Of a DNA stretch of 59,350 nt, positions 54,301-55,341 are shown piece by piece (the stretch's first letter is position 1; each line of letters starts with the position of its first letter). The notes below the pieces were generated by a model. The model had not been told where the DNA came from and searched no databases. It saw only the letters and a list, made by a program, of their open reading frames with translations. The translations under genes and the position numbers were made by a program. Source of the stretch: Tubiluchus corallicola (Eukaryota > Priapulida > Priapulimorpha > Priapulimorphida > Tubiluchidae); assembly GCA_030141605.1 (NCBI GenBank), contig JAQGDQ010001150.1, positions 1 to 59,350 of the forward strand. The letters run 5' to 3'.

Positions 54301-55341
54301 TTCGAAAATTATTTCCAACTGAGATTCGGTGTAGATTCGGATTCGGTAATTCTTCATGACATCCCTAGATGAAGCCATTTAGTCAATATTATACAGTTGA
54401 CGAAGCCATGTTACGACCGACGACGACCAAAAAAAAAACACAAACCGGGTCGAAATAACGGCAAAACCACTTACCTGCACCACGTTCCGGAGAAGATCGA
54501 GGAAAGCCAGAGTTACGGGATAGGCTCCGGAAGGATGTTCCACTCCGGCAATTATACGTGACAGTGGACTGCTTTCCAATAAACCCGTACTAGAAGTATA
54601 GGAACTACTGTACATAAGTGAACGAATGCGTTAAGATCAAATTTAATGTAAAAACAAGTTTTTCTATAACTCCTTCGGGACCGCACCATTCAAAATAGGG
54701 CTTGTAAGAACTATGACTTTTCTACTACTGTATGAGAACGGACATAACTAAATGATAGTTGCTGTTCTATTCAGGAGAATATCTGCTATCCAATCGTGCA
54801 ATTTGTTTAAACATTTATAAGTGATTTAATTGGATAAAATTAAGAAAAACGCGCCCTTTTCAGGCACTCCAACTTAGGCTATCGAGTAGCTCAGTCTGGT
54901 GTACACTTGCGCGATCGTACACACTAATTTATTGATCGTCTGCTTGCTACAACCGACTGGCTGCACATATTGAACATTATGGTTGATACACTTTGAATCG
55001 GAATTGATATTATGGCTGACTGGGGTGAGAAATGACATTTGTGCCAAGCTCTTTTTAACTCTTTCAGGACCGCATCATTCAAAATTGGTCTTACAAGAAC
55101 TGTGACTTTTCTGCTAATGTATGAGCCCAGACATAACTAAACGATAGTTGGTTGCTGTTCTATTCAGGAGAATATCAGGTATCCAATGATGCTATTTGTT
55201 TAAAGATTTATAACTCCTGACATATTAGACTCACGGTAACGTAGAATCAAGTTTGACAATTTCTCCATACCTGATCGACGTAAGCTGAAGAGGACTGTTC
55301 AACTTTGGTAAGATTCCTGTCTTTTCTAGTTTGTCCCACAC
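1405..55341 (-). CDS. NUP188: NUP188 nucleoporin gene, partial, eight internal exons
   Basis: Part of a gene for the large alpha-helical scaffold nucleoporin Nup188, a component of the inner ring of the nuclear pore complex. Eight minus-strand exons give an unbroken reading frame of about 358 codons, a small part of a family usually near 1700-1800 aa. Recognisable segments in order are YPVTLAFLDLL, FYKWQYNN, LLYTAAGHTLLSIVAIG, SPVEQALCQQ, YMYHRYDPRLPTLAALLLKR, PMSLLACLG, EAQPGLIELFLDIE and SLGEQSCLHTVLD. Each has a counterpart, in the same order, in vertebrate NUP188 as I remember it. Every junction has AG acceptor and GT donor with matching phase. Neither the first nor the last exon is in the window. 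The gene hosts three sulfotransferase genes on the opposite strand inside its 45.4-kb intron. Identity rests on recalled family sequence, not a database search, but the collinearity is strong. Confidence 0.92.
1947..1981. repeat. (CAGT)n microsatellite
   Basis: Seven or more GTCA units in a row within a NUP188 intron. The rest of 1480-2430 shows no gene. Confidence 0.9.
2431..3430. repeat. 165-bp tandem repeat, six copies
   Basis: Units start with TTTTCCAATTAGCCAAAC at about 2435, 2600, 2781, 2935, 3100 and 3265. Most spacings are 165 bp. One unit is longer through an internal duplication of GCATGAAAGACAGAGT and one is shorter by deletion. It lies in the NUP188 intron between the exons at 1470 and 4254. 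Confidence 0.92.
3665..4212. repeat. 105-bp tandem repeat with embedded (GAT)n
   Basis: Five copies of a unit containing CTAGCAATGATGACAGTGAC and ACCGTTACGTTAATTC, spaced about 105 bp. The GATGAT run inside differs in length between copies. It ends about 40 bp from the donor of the NUP188 exon at 4254. Confidence 0.92.
4254..4367 (-). CDS. NUP188: NUP188 exon
   Basis: This 114-nt exon of 38 codons reads DVRLKIAVLELLSSCVEAQP then GLIELFLDIEEREVGSNK. It matches vertebrate DMRIKVMILEFLTVAVETQP and GLIELFLNLE. The acceptor is TTTCTTAACAG and the donor GTAATT, with phase 0 at both ends. The adjoining intron begins with a 105-bp minisatellite. Confidence 0.9.
4590..4970 (+). repeat. Interspersed repeat, copy 1 of 3
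   Basis: Contains ACACCACAGGCAGTTAC and GCCACATAACGAACAGGTGC. A reversed copy lies at about 9270-9530 and a partial one at about 51850-52025. No coding potential was seen. It fills part of the NUP188 intron 4368-5576. Confidence 0.7.
5577..5666 (-). CDS. NUP188: NUP188 exon
   Basis: This 90-nt, phase-0 exon reads VFPMSLLACLGSVAEPVRDV then YITRLRFDSE. It matches vertebrate VAPMSVYACLGNDAAAIRDA. The acceptor is CATTTTCTAG and the donor GTTCGT, an acceptable but non-optimal site. It is too short to stand out as an open frame and was found by walking the family alignment. Confidence 0.88.
6085..6535. repeat. ACTAGCACTAGCTGAC minisatellite
   Basis: Short 8 to 16-bp units (ACTAGC, CTGACACTAG) repeat imperfectly for about 450 bp in the NUP188 intron between 5667 and 6644. 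Confidence 0.95.
6645..6888 (-). CDS. NUP188: NUP188 exon
   Basis: This 244-nt exon reads WTEGTGVELTNLIRLGLSV, LNRLLLLKKIDQPLSPVEQA, LCQQPSGKLPRCVVATVAQY and MYHRYDPRLPTLAALLLKRI. The YMYHRYDPRLP segment is one of the clearest NUP188 matches in the window (vertebrate YIYHKHDPALP). The acceptor is TTTTCCAG and the donor GTAAGC; it ends in phase 0. Confidence 0.93.
7385..7563 (-). mobile_element. hAT-like element, terminal fragment
   Basis: Reverse-strand fragment ending in the terminal inverted repeat CAATGGCGGCTCGTGTA. It shares CACGTGAGAGTAGTACTGTT with the full element at 30889-31812 and with the piece at 40174-40450. Confidence 0.65.
7609..7873 (+). mobile_element. tRNA-derived SINE, copy 1
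   Basis: About 265 bp. The head has an RNA polymerase III A box (TAGTCCAGTGG) and B box (GAGTTCGAACC), as in tRNA. The body is followed by AATAAAGATTATTATTATT as the 3' tail. It lies in a NUP188 intron in antisense to that gene. Related copies lie at 10384-10650 and 36655-36923. Confidence 0.85.
7956..8193 (-). CDS. NUP188: NUP188 exon
   Basis: This 238-nt exon reads QKCLDVFHRILQIDKRVRRR, a variable Pro/Ala-rich stretch, then LLYTAAGHTLLSIVAIGENE and IQSALEQQT. It completes the Gly codon begun by the exon above and leaves two bases for the next Ser codon. The AGHTLLSIVAIG segment corresponds to vertebrate EAGQTVINIMGIG. Open frames on the plus strand across this stretch are shadows of this exon. 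Confidence 0.9.
8290..8655 (+). repeat. Interspersed repeat, inverted relative to 47710-48125
   Basis: Contains GAATGACGTACGAGGTACAG and ATGACGTCATTCGTC. The reverse complement, with more than 300 bp of near identity, lies at 47710-48125 in SULT-C intron 3. No open frame suggests a protein. Confidence 0.8.
8655..8915 (+). repeat. Interspersed repeat next to a NUP188 exon
   Basis: Contains GAGTTACTCTGCTGCAGTAC and CAAAACATTAAAGGGGTAGG. Longer relatives lie at 11460-12010 and 22115-22630, and a shorter one at 12118-12290. The 11.7-12.1 kb copy also carries part of the adjacent NUP188 exon. Confidence 0.75.
8970..9087 (-). CDS. NUP188: NUP188 exon downstream of the giant intron
   Basis: This 118-nt exon reads PLCCSDDKTLIACLVFMITD, then IFTHFYKWQYNNPSERQFI and one base of a Gly codon. 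It matches the VMFVLKEMLPSYHKWRYN segment of vertebrate NUP188. The acceptor is TTTTTTGCAG and the donor GTAAAT. A degraded copy of its 3' half lies at 12048-12117. Confidence 0.88.
9270..9530 (-). repeat. Interspersed repeat, copy 2 of 3 (inverted)
   Basis: Reverse complement of the element at 4590-4970, sharing GCACCTGTTCGTTATGTGGC and AACTGCTTGTTGTGTAATAC. The two copies flank the NUP188 exons 5577-9087 in opposite orientation. Confidence 0.7.
9679..9690 (+). promoter_or_regulatory. TATA-like box in the NUP188 intron
   Basis: GGGGTATAAAAACCC is a near-perfect TATA box in an otherwise GC-richer patch (9540-9780). No open frame follows within a few hundred bases. It may be the promoter of a decayed transposable element or of the first part of a transcript leading to the small gene at 12695. 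Confidence 0.25.
10384..10650 (+). mobile_element. tRNA-derived SINE, copy 2
   Basis: Same A-box and body as the copy at 7609, with a weaker B box (GAGTTCGATACTG). It ends in AATAAAGATTATTAC and a TTATTATTAAATA tail that abuts a Tigger-like element. Confidence 0.8.
10654..11285 (+). mobile_element. Tigger/pogo-like non-autonomous DNA transposon
   Basis: A 632-bp element with inverted ends CAGTGTTCCCTCACT and AGCGAGGGAGCACTG, flanked by TA on both sides (10652-10653 and 11286-11287), as in the Tc1/mariner superfamily. The sub-terminal repeats of CCCGCGAAAC and CCGCGATAAA are typical of Tigger-like ends. No transposase frame remains. Fragments recur at 28640-28920 and about 49960-50000. Confidence 0.8.
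11460..12010 (+). repeat. Longest-type copy of the 520-bp interspersed repeat
   Basis: Begins near AAGTTAAAGCAAAATTACCT and runs to GCAGTTGCCACGCCACTGAT. It is closely matched by 22115-22630. No open frame of note. Confidence 0.75.
12048..12117 (-). pseudogene. NUP188: Duplicated fragment of a NUP188 exon
   Basis: A 70-nt near copy of the 3' part of the exon at 8970-9087, reading MITDIFTHFYKRQYKNSSER then QFI and keeping the GTAAAT donor. The acceptor and first half of the exon are missing. Flanking sequence 11745-12047 matches 8655-8969, so it came with a segmental copy. Trp and Asn-Pro of the real exon are changed here (YKW to YKR, NNP to KNS). It lies on the NUP188 strand inside the giant intron. 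Confidence 0.85.
12118..12290 (+). repeat. Partial copy of the 520-bp repeat
   Basis: Shares TTATCCCACTTTGTC and CACCAGACG-type sequence with the ends of the 8655 and 22115 copies. A 63-codon frame over it has no protein features. Confidence 0.6.
12695..13081 (+). CDS. Possible small secreted or anchored Cys-rich protein
   Basis: A 128-codon frame. Residues 10-22 (RWFIFLTLLCASS) look like a signal peptide core after a short basic start. The predicted mature part has cysteines at 25, 41, 55, 58, 73, 74 and 85 (C-x15-C-x13-C-xx-C-x14-CC-x10-C). A second hydrophobic stretch near 104-122 could be a membrane or GPI signal. A TTTTTCTAG acceptor directly precedes the ATG, and an AATAAA lies at 13126, 45 bp after the stop, so it could be a last exon. 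A GTAGGA inside the frame, after CPFL, could instead be a donor. I do not recognise the family; FIDLCYNC is faintly like TNF-receptor modules, but this is weak. It lies inside the NUP188 intron on the opposite strand. Confidence 0.5.
   Translation: MNPCAKHVFRWFIFLTLLCASSDGCGKTYVELLMKRDMGYCKSSTAYGQGFIDLCYNCSKGEGVKSAKFYKGCCYGNPPEYREKCPFLVGKEQLAFSSAKHQHLSLMFTTLAVSSYVICDIFNNMCTV
13126..13131 (+). promoter_or_regulatory. Candidate polyadenylation signal AATAAA
   Basis: Canonical AATAAA 45 bp after the stop of the small Cys-rich frame. It supports that frame being the 3' end of a transcript. Confidence 0.4.
13600..13935. repeat. 96-bp tandem repeat, three copies
   Basis: Three 96-nt units from about 13660 with CCCGTTCACTGG and AAAATGGACAGAAAACTG. 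The unit is a multiple of three, so open frames persist on both strands, but neither strand looks like a recognisable protein. The sequence 13136-13600 shows only a short (GAT)n at 13505-13535. Confidence 0.9.
14325..14372. repeat. (TCTAA)n microsatellite
   Basis: Eight to nine pentanucleotide units. The surrounding 13936-14510 shows no gene; a possible donor (GCTTACAG/GTAGG at 14131) could end a noncoding exon of SULT-A. Confidence 0.9.
14510..15777. repeat. 140-bp satellite, nine copies
   Basis: Unit boundaries at 14641, 14781, 14921, 15061, 15201, 15341, 15481, 15621 and 15761 give an exact 140-bp period. Each unit contains GCCTGTTCAAACTAGACAGC and two reverse-like halves ending CACTAGACAG. 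Units fall into at least two variants (ACAGCAAG with TAACTTGCAA, ACGGCAAG with TAACTCGCAA) that recur in mixed order, suggesting repeated block duplication. Confidence 0.95.
15780..15910. repeat. Perfect long palindrome, 56-bp arms
   Basis: Left arm 15780-15835 and right arm 15855-15910 are exact reverse complements, with a 19-nt AT-rich spacer. The arms are very AT-rich inside and end in CACTTTTCTTCATC. It lies between the 140-bp satellite and SULT-A coding exon 1. It could be a fold-back MITE or a hairpin-forming site; no clear target duplication is seen. Confidence 0.9.
16035..25077 (+). CDS. SULT-A: membrane-anchored sulfotransferase, seven exons
   Basis: PAPS-dependent sulfotransferase of the SULT fold (Sulfotransfer_1), expected to move sulfate from PAPS to a small acceptor; the substrate is unknown. 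Coding exons: 16035-16218, 18692-18790, 20792-21006, 23022-23148, 23234-23328, 23999-24179 and 24968-25077, joining to a 336-aa frame. Motifs: 5'-phosphosulfate loop YPKAGTTW (91-98), catalytic His150 in IKLHLPIGLLP, 3'-phosphate residues Arg172 and Ser180, FEYE terminus and RKGKVGDWK near 299-307. Residues 11-28 (VLMGVGLTATLGVVVYGF) form a hydrophobic anchor followed by KSRQRKKK. The start is the first ATG after the TTTCAG acceptor; a second ATG follows at once. An AATAAA lies at 25106. Exon 3 ends in a 14-unit repeat with weak GTGCAT donors, so splicing is uncertain and the gene could be compromised. Confidence 0.85.
16440..16895. repeat. 41-bp minisatellite in SULT-A intron 1
   Basis: Eleven copies of a unit with AACCTGCCTGCCGGGTTT and GAAACGAGCGTGC. 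Copies differ at two linked sites (TGTG/CATTT and TCTG/CGTTT). Confidence 0.95.
17110..17915. repeat. About 58-bp C-rich minisatellite in SULT-A intron 1
   Basis: Fourteen copies of GTGCTTGCTCCCCTTAACTT followed by TAGAACCTGGCTACG and a C run of varying length. Open frames over it are repeat artefacts. Confidence 0.95.
18200..18376. repeat. (GA)n microsatellite in SULT-A intron 1
   Basis: About 175 bp of GA-rich repeat with ACAG interruptions. A separate C18-20 run lies at 18487-18501. Ser/Leu and Glu/Arg frames here are artefacts. Confidence 0.95.
18800..19985. repeat. 41-bp minisatellite filling SULT-A intron 2
   Basis: About 28 copies of GTAGTTCTGTAACTGCCTGT plus ATTATTCATTGCACCCCTTC. 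It starts 10 bp after the exon 2 donor and takes up more than half of the intron. Confidence 0.95.
20395..20780. repeat. About 139-bp tandem repeat made of GACT motifs
   Basis: Three copies of a higher-order unit containing TAGGTGAGTGACTGATTAAT, itself built from TGACTGA motifs. It ends just before the exon 3 acceptor of SULT-A and contains several CTGAC/TTGAC-like branch-point sequences. Confidence 0.9.
20953..21710 (+). repeat. 54-bp minisatellite made from the end of SULT-A exon 3
   Basis: Fourteen units of 54 nt, each coding HLPIGLLPKQFMQVKPK plus one residue in the exon frame. The first unit is the true exon end (215 nt, equal to the paralogs). Every later unit carries the same catalytic-His segment and the same AAG/GTGCAT donor-like junction. 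Unit 9 (near 21389) lacks 2 nt, which shifts the frame for units 9-14. The long plus-strand frame across it (to 21834) is exon plus repeat plus intron. Confidence 0.95.
21840..22080. repeat. 59-bp G-rich minisatellite in SULT-A intron 3
   Basis: Four copies of AAAGGGGGGTGACGGGGAG followed by CAATCGCAACCCGAGC. G runs could form quadruplexes on the transcribed strand. Confidence 0.9.
22115..22630 (+). repeat. Copy of the 520-bp interspersed repeat in SULT-A intron 3
   Basis: Near-identical in order to 11460-12010, including GTCGATTGTATTACTGTG and CTGCTGCAGTACCACAAATC. It lacks the NUP188 exon piece. Confidence 0.8.
22915..23000. repeat. (TTCGA)n and (AATTT)n microsatellite
   Basis: Pentanucleotide run grading from GATTC to AATTT, ending about 20 bp before the exon 4 acceptor of SULT-A. 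Confidence 0.85.
23450..23917 (+). mobile_element. MITE with CAGGGATGAGAAT ends, copy 1
   Basis: A 468-bp element in SULT-A intron 5 with ends CAGGGATGAGAAT and ATTCTCATCCCTG. It is flanked by CTTATA on both sides, a 6-bp direct repeat. It contains the same body as 52349-52845. No transposase frame. Confidence 0.8.
24600..24850 (-). mobile_element. LINE reverse transcriptase fragment
   Basis: A minus-strand frame with KGIPRGSVLGPVIFCSFI, the conserved G-x-PQGSVLGP block of non-LTR reverse transcriptases. It is truncated on both sides and cannot encode a working enzyme. It lies in SULT-A intron 6. Confidence 0.75.
25106..25116 (+). promoter_or_regulatory. Overlapping polyadenylation signals of SULT-A
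   Basis: Two AATAAA hexamers overlap about 30 bp after the SULT-A stop codon, at a distance that fits a short 3' UTR. No equally clear hexamer follows SULT-B or SULT-C within the first 250 bp; SULT-C has an ATTAAA near 53341. Confidence 0.5.
25437..25531 (+). pseudogene. Orphan SULT exon 5
   Basis: A 95-nt exon reading AMHGGFWHHNVEAWRLRNKS then FFLFLKFEDMIT. It has an intact TTTACAG acceptor and GTATTT donor and lies 360 bp beyond the SULT-A stop. No exon 4 or 6 accompanies it. Flanking sequence on both sides (about 25400-26050) matches SULT-C around its exon 5 (about 50125-50690), so this is a copied block and not an extra exon evolved in place. It most likely marks a lost fourth gene or a segmental copy. 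It could be skipped over or included in read-through transcripts of SULT-A. Confidence 0.75.
25560..26055 (+). repeat. Copied intron block next to orphan exon 5
   Basis: Matches 50280-50690 in SULT-C intron 5 (for example AGCAGAAATTGCATTACCAG and GACACAGTTGCAG-type sequence), showing that exon and intron were copied together. It includes repeated TTCCCTGACTTTTC motifs. Confidence 0.75.
26600..27010 (-). repeat. Interspersed repeat, three copies in the cluster
   Basis: Shares GATTATTTTTTCAAAC-type sequence, AGACGCAGCCATTTT and CAGTAACGCTGT with 43260-43500 and 46080-46420. The remaining stretch 26055-29720 shows no gene apart from items listed; 27300-27600 is AT-rich. Confidence 0.65.
27830..27960. 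repeat. Two-copy direct repeat
   Basis: CTATCGATTTGCTAGTCCTG followed by GTACACA and CACGCCATGCA occurs twice, about 62 bp apart. Confidence 0.75.
28090..28143 (+). other. Candidate noncoding first exon end of SULT-B
   Basis: All three SULT coding exons 1 begin just after a TTTCAG acceptor, so a 5' UTR exon must lie upstream. Upstream of SULT-B the sequence TAACGCGGAAG/GTAAGG is a strong donor 1.6 kb before the coding exon. The exon start and promoter cannot be placed. This is inference from the donor alone. Confidence 0.3.
28640..28925 (+). mobile_element. Internal fragment of the Tigger-like element
   Basis: Matches about 10850-11135, including GTATTCATCCGCCGAATA and ATACACTATTTACTGTAAAT. 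Both terminal repeats are missing. Confidence 0.75.
29285..29400. repeat. About 24-bp minisatellite
   Basis: Five units of AAATCTACAGGAAAACACC-type sequence about 300 bp before SULT-B exon 1. Two short plus-strand frames over it are artefacts. Confidence 0.8.
29728..38985 (+). CDS. SULT-B: membrane-anchored sulfotransferase, seven exons
   Basis: Second copy of the sulfotransferase trio. Coding exons: 29728-29914, 31872-31970, 32989-33203, 35340-35466, 37739-37833, 37948-38128 and 38876-38985, joining to a 337-aa frame. Motifs: YPKAGTTW (92-99) binds the 5' side of PAPS; His151 in IKSHLPIGLLP is the predicted catalytic base; Arg173 and Ser181 in TRNPKDTISS contact the 3'-phosphate; RKGKVGDWK starts at 300. 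Residues 11-27 (LIGVGLATAAGVGVYAF) are an N-terminal membrane anchor, with LDKR before it and KLRQRK after it. All donors are good (GTAAAC, GTATTG, GTACGT, GTAAAC, GTACAT, GTAACA). The exon 4 acceptor is preceded by 20 decoy copies. I chose the ATG at 29728 because it follows a TTTCAG acceptor shared by all three paralogs; the in-frame ATG at 29701 lies in the predicted intron. Confidence 0.9.
29993..30285 (+). mobile_element. Possible solo LTR
   Basis: Starts near TGTAGAAGATTCGAGAAC, has TATATAAG at 30060 and AATAAA-like sequence (CATAATAAACTAC) downstream, and ends near AAACACAACA. This order (TG start, TATA box, polyA signal, CA end) fits an LTR. No flanking gag/pol and no clear target duplication were found. 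Confidence 0.35.
30889..31812 (+). mobile_element. hAT-like non-autonomous transposon, full length
   Basis: A 924-bp element with inverted ends CAGTGGCGGCTCGTG and CACGAGCCGCCACCG. It is flanked by ATGAAAGG and ACGAAAGA (6 of 8 matching), as expected for an old hAT 8-bp target duplication. It contains an internal tandem duplication (GTACTACTAGCGTCTGCTGC occurs twice). It lies in SULT-B intron 1, ending about 60 bp before exon 2. Confidence 0.8.
32120..32440. repeat. GA/GTGA microsatellite in SULT-B intron 2
   Basis: About 320 bp of (GA)n with GTGA and ACAG interruptions. A 153-codon minus-strand frame of Ser/Leu is an artefact. Confidence 0.95.
33455..34110. repeat. TTTGG/TTTTAG/TTAGG microsatellite in SULT-B intron 3
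   Basis: Starts as (GGTTT)n and (TTTTAG)n mixtures and becomes a clean (TTAGG)13 tract at 33995-34061, then (TTTAG)n. Phe/Leu/Val frames are artefacts. Confidence 0.95.
34435..35339 (+). repeat. 44-bp minisatellite made from the exon 4 acceptor of SULT-B
   Basis: Each unit has GTTCATTTCAG (polypyrimidine tract and acceptor) plus ATGGTCTAYACCACGCG, the first 17 bases of exon 4. Copies start at 34460, then every 44 bp (34504, 34548 and so on to 35296). The genuine exon begins at 35340, where the sequence continues into CAATCC. There are therefore 20 decoys before the real acceptor. Confidence 0.95.
35952..36433 (+). mobile_element. hAT-like MITE with perfect 8-bp target duplication
   Basis: A 482-bp element with ends CAGGGGTGTGCAAATT and AATTTGCACATCCCTG, flanked on both sides by AGTTAGAC. 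GGGCCACA/CGGGCCGC motifs near the ends resemble common hAT termini. It lies in SULT-B intron 4. Related copies: 48151-48627 and 50764-51178. Confidence 0.9.
36655..36923 (-). mobile_element. tRNA-derived SINE, copy 3
   Basis: Minus-strand copy of the SINE at 7609, with A box (TAGTCTAGTGG), B box (GAGTTCGAACC) and an (ATT)n tail. It is the cleanest head of the three copies. Confidence 0.85.
37375..37450 (-). mobile_element. hAT-like internal fragment
   Basis: CTCACGTGCTCTGGTTCC and AAGAACTAAAGAAAAAACTT match the 7385-7563 fragment on the same strand. No ends remain. Confidence 0.55.
39307..39785 (+). repeat. Interspersed repeat, inverted relative to 49230-49712
   Basis: One end is ATAGCCCATTCACGGGTGGG and the other is near GCAAAATTTTTTGCGGGG. 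The reverse copy in SULT-C intron 4 shares the same ends. It begins about 320 bp after the SULT-B stop. The open frames inside are on degraded sequence. Confidence 0.75.
40174..40455 (+). mobile_element. hAT-like element, 5' fragment
   Basis: Begins CAGTGGTGGCTCGTG and follows the 30889 element through CACGTGAGGGTAGTACTGTT. The 3' end is absent. Confidence 0.7.
40485..40975 (-). mobile_element. LINE ORF2 C-terminal fragment
   Basis: The minus-strand frame reads TLINTYCLPILLYGCEIGG, then NAIRVKWNTAYRKIFSF and further. This is the region after the reverse transcriptase domain of non-LTR retrotransposons (typical LLYGCE.W and N.A.R..F motifs). No upstream RT motifs are present, so it is a 5'-truncated copy. 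Confidence 0.75.
41232..41636 (+). mobile_element. hAT-like MITE with TAGGGGTGAGCA ends
   Basis: A 405-bp element with ends TAGGGGTGAGCA and TGCTCACCCCTA, flanked by perfect 8-bp GTCTACAG repeats (41224-41231 and 41637-41644). It is rich in TTCGAATTCGA motifs. Fragments occur at about 32825-32903 and 51450-51560. Confidence 0.9.
41840..42060 (-). repeat. Low-complexity TTTGCGGAT-rich stretch
   Basis: Repeated TTGCGGAT and GGATGGTAAA motifs. Short minus-strand frames here have no protein features. Confidence 0.6.
42090..42420. repeat. 113-bp tandem repeat, three copies
   Basis: Units contain ATTTGCAATGCTGGTGTCGC and AACAAGAGGCTAGTGAAGCG at about 113-bp spacing, upstream of the candidate SULT-C first exon. 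Confidence 0.9.
42540..42582 (+). other. Candidate noncoding first exon end of SULT-C
   Basis: CAGCTTGTAGAAG/GTAAGC is a strong donor 1.3 kb upstream of the SULT-C coding exon 1, and ends in GAAG/GTAAG like the SULT-B candidate. It could splice to the TTTCAG acceptor at 43900. No TATA box was recognised nearby. Confidence 0.3.
43040..43510 (+). repeat. Interspersed repeat, copy of the 26600 family
   Basis: Shares GCTTGTTTCAAACGAC-type sequence and ATACAGCGTTACTGC with 46080-46420. No gene. Confidence 0.6.
43558..43740 (+). mobile_element. Possible LINE ORF2 tail fragment
   Basis: The frame reads DTYKSNLFLRASYMWNSV, then later IKKSINTYI. This resembles the extreme C terminus of non-LTR ORF2 proteins (F..R....WN.LP.). 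It ends about 165 bp before SULT-C coding exon 1. Confidence 0.5.
43906..53047 (+). CDS. SULT-C: membrane-anchored sulfotransferase, seven exons
   Basis: Third copy. Coding exons: 43906-44071, 46502-46600, 47348-47562, 49057-49183, 50166-50260, 51244-51424 and 52938-53047, joining to a 330-aa frame; only exon 1 differs in length from the paralogs. Motifs: YPKAGTTW (85-92), catalytic His144 in IKAHLPIGLLP, Arg166 and Ser174 in SRNPKDTLVS, and RKGKVGDWR near 293-301, where the usual Lys after Trp is Arg. The anchor VAIGVGLTAAVGVGTYGF spans residues 6-23 and is followed by KLRQWKNR. Introns hold a 33-bp minisatellite, two hAT-like MITEs and another MITE. The stop-codon region is tandemly copied just downstream. 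It probably makes a protein like SULT-A and SULT-B; differences in acceptor preference cannot be read from the sequence. Confidence 0.9.
44100..45490. repeat. 33-bp minisatellite in SULT-C intron 1
   Basis: About 42 copies of ATGGGGATCCGATGGTAGG plus GGCCTGCTGAAATC. The later third alternates two variants (GGATCCGAGGCAGG and GGACCCGATGGCGG), making a 63-66 bp higher-order unit. The unit is a multiple of three, so repeated open frames appear on both strands; they are artefacts. Confidence 0.95.
45840..46430 (+). repeat. Interspersed repeat, third copy of the 26600 family
   Basis: Shares AATGACCTGTCG-like, GGCTGCGCCTAACGGTC and CAGCGTTACTGCCGACGC with the copies at 26600 and 43040. It ends about 70 bp before SULT-C exon 2. 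Confidence 0.65.
46780..47060. repeat. Imperfect tandem repeat in SULT-C intron 2
   Basis: GCATTGAGAGTGAGACAGAG and similar units recur three or four times at 60-120 bp spacing. Confidence 0.8.
47710..48125 (-). repeat. Interspersed repeat, inverted copy of 8290-8655
   Basis: Shares TTGGTAACCAAGGACGC-type sequence and GGTATTAAATTTGAAGAACC with the copy near the NUP188 exon. It lies in SULT-C intron 3, next to a hAT-like MITE at 48151. Confidence 0.8.
48151..48627 (-). mobile_element. hAT-like MITE, second copy
   Basis: Ends CAGGGGTGTGCAAATT and AATTTGCACACCCCTG, inverted in body relative to 35952-36433. Flanking 8-mers do not match, so the target duplication is lost or the insertion was rearranged. 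SULT-C intron 3. Confidence 0.85.
49230..49712 (-). repeat. Interspersed repeat, inverted copy of 39307-39785
   Basis: Ends at GCAAAAAATTTTGC and ACCGCTGAATGGGCTATC. The bodies share GACGTCAGAACAATGGC and CAGCTTTTACTGAATTAA-type sequence. It lies in SULT-C intron 4. Confidence 0.75.
50764..51178 (-). mobile_element. hAT-like MITE, third copy
   Basis: Ends CAGGGGTGTGCAAACT and AATTTGCACACCCCTG, flanked by GCTTATCG and GTTTATAG (6 of 8 matching). It ends 65 bp before SULT-C exon 6. Confidence 0.85.
51850..52025 (+). repeat. Interspersed repeat, copy 3 of 3 (partial)
   Basis: Shares CACACCACAGGCAGTTAC and ACGTAACGAACAGGTGGAAG with the copy at 4590-4970, and adds a tandem duplication of TACTTTTATATTCATGTAGA. 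It lies in SULT-C intron 6. Confidence 0.65.
52130..52195. repeat. AT microsatellite with small inverted repeat
   Basis: (TA)n tracts flank ATTCCTTTATTATAAGGAAT, which can fold back. A separate (CA)n lies at 51820-51842. Confidence 0.8.
52349..52845 (+). mobile_element. MITE with CAGGGATGAGAAT ends, copy 2
   Basis: A 497-bp element in SULT-C intron 6, ends CAGGGATGAGAATGAC and AATTCTCATCCTTG. It is flanked by GTTTTT on both sides (52343-52348 and 52846-52851). The body is nearly the same as 23450-23917. Confidence 0.8.
53048..53275 (+). repeat. 46-bp minisatellite made from the end of SULT-C exon 7
   Basis: About five copies of GGACTCGAATTTGAATATGA followed by GTAACAATAGAG, repeating the codons for GLxFEYE and the stop. 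They start within the 3' UTR. The first stop (53045-53047) ends the protein, so the copies are not translated. Confidence 0.9.
53494..54367 (+). mobile_element. hAT-like element with internal tandem repeats
   Basis: Ends TGGGGATGTC and GACATCCCTA, flanked by GACGAAGC and GATGAAGC (7 of 8 matching). Inside are three copies of a block with GAAATCCTAAGTGAAAGC and then about eight 33-bp units with CTGAGATTCGGATTCGAAA. No transposase frame. It lies between SULT-C and the NUP188 exon at 54475. Confidence 0.7.
54475..54607 (-). CDS. NUP188: NUP188 exon upstream of the giant intron
   Basis: This 133-nt exon reads SSSYTSSTGLLES, then SPLSRIIAGVEHPSG and AYPVTLAFLDLLRNVVQ. The PVTLAFLDLL segment corresponds to the GVTIAFLRLITTLV region of vertebrate NUP188. 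The acceptor is TGTACAG and the donor GTAAGT is close to consensus. It ends in phase 0 and joins the exon ending at 9087, across about 45.4 kb that holds the SULT cluster. Confidence 0.88.
54660..55215. repeat. Two direct copies of a 140-bp unit
   Basis: GGACCGCACCATTCAAAATA with TCTATTCAGGAGAATATC recurs at 54676-54800 and 55068-55190, within a NUP188 intron. Confidence 0.75.
55271..55341 (-). CDS. NUP188: NUP188 exon (first in window)
   Basis: This 71-nt exon is the most 5' NUP188 exon visible. The acceptor is a T-rich tract ending ACATAG and the donor is GTATGG. It reads VWDKLEKTGILPKL followed by NSPLQLTSI, and leaves two bases (AG) that pair with the first base of the next exon to give Ser. 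Its upstream intron runs into the 28-bp satellite that fills the rest of the window. Confidence 0.85.
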
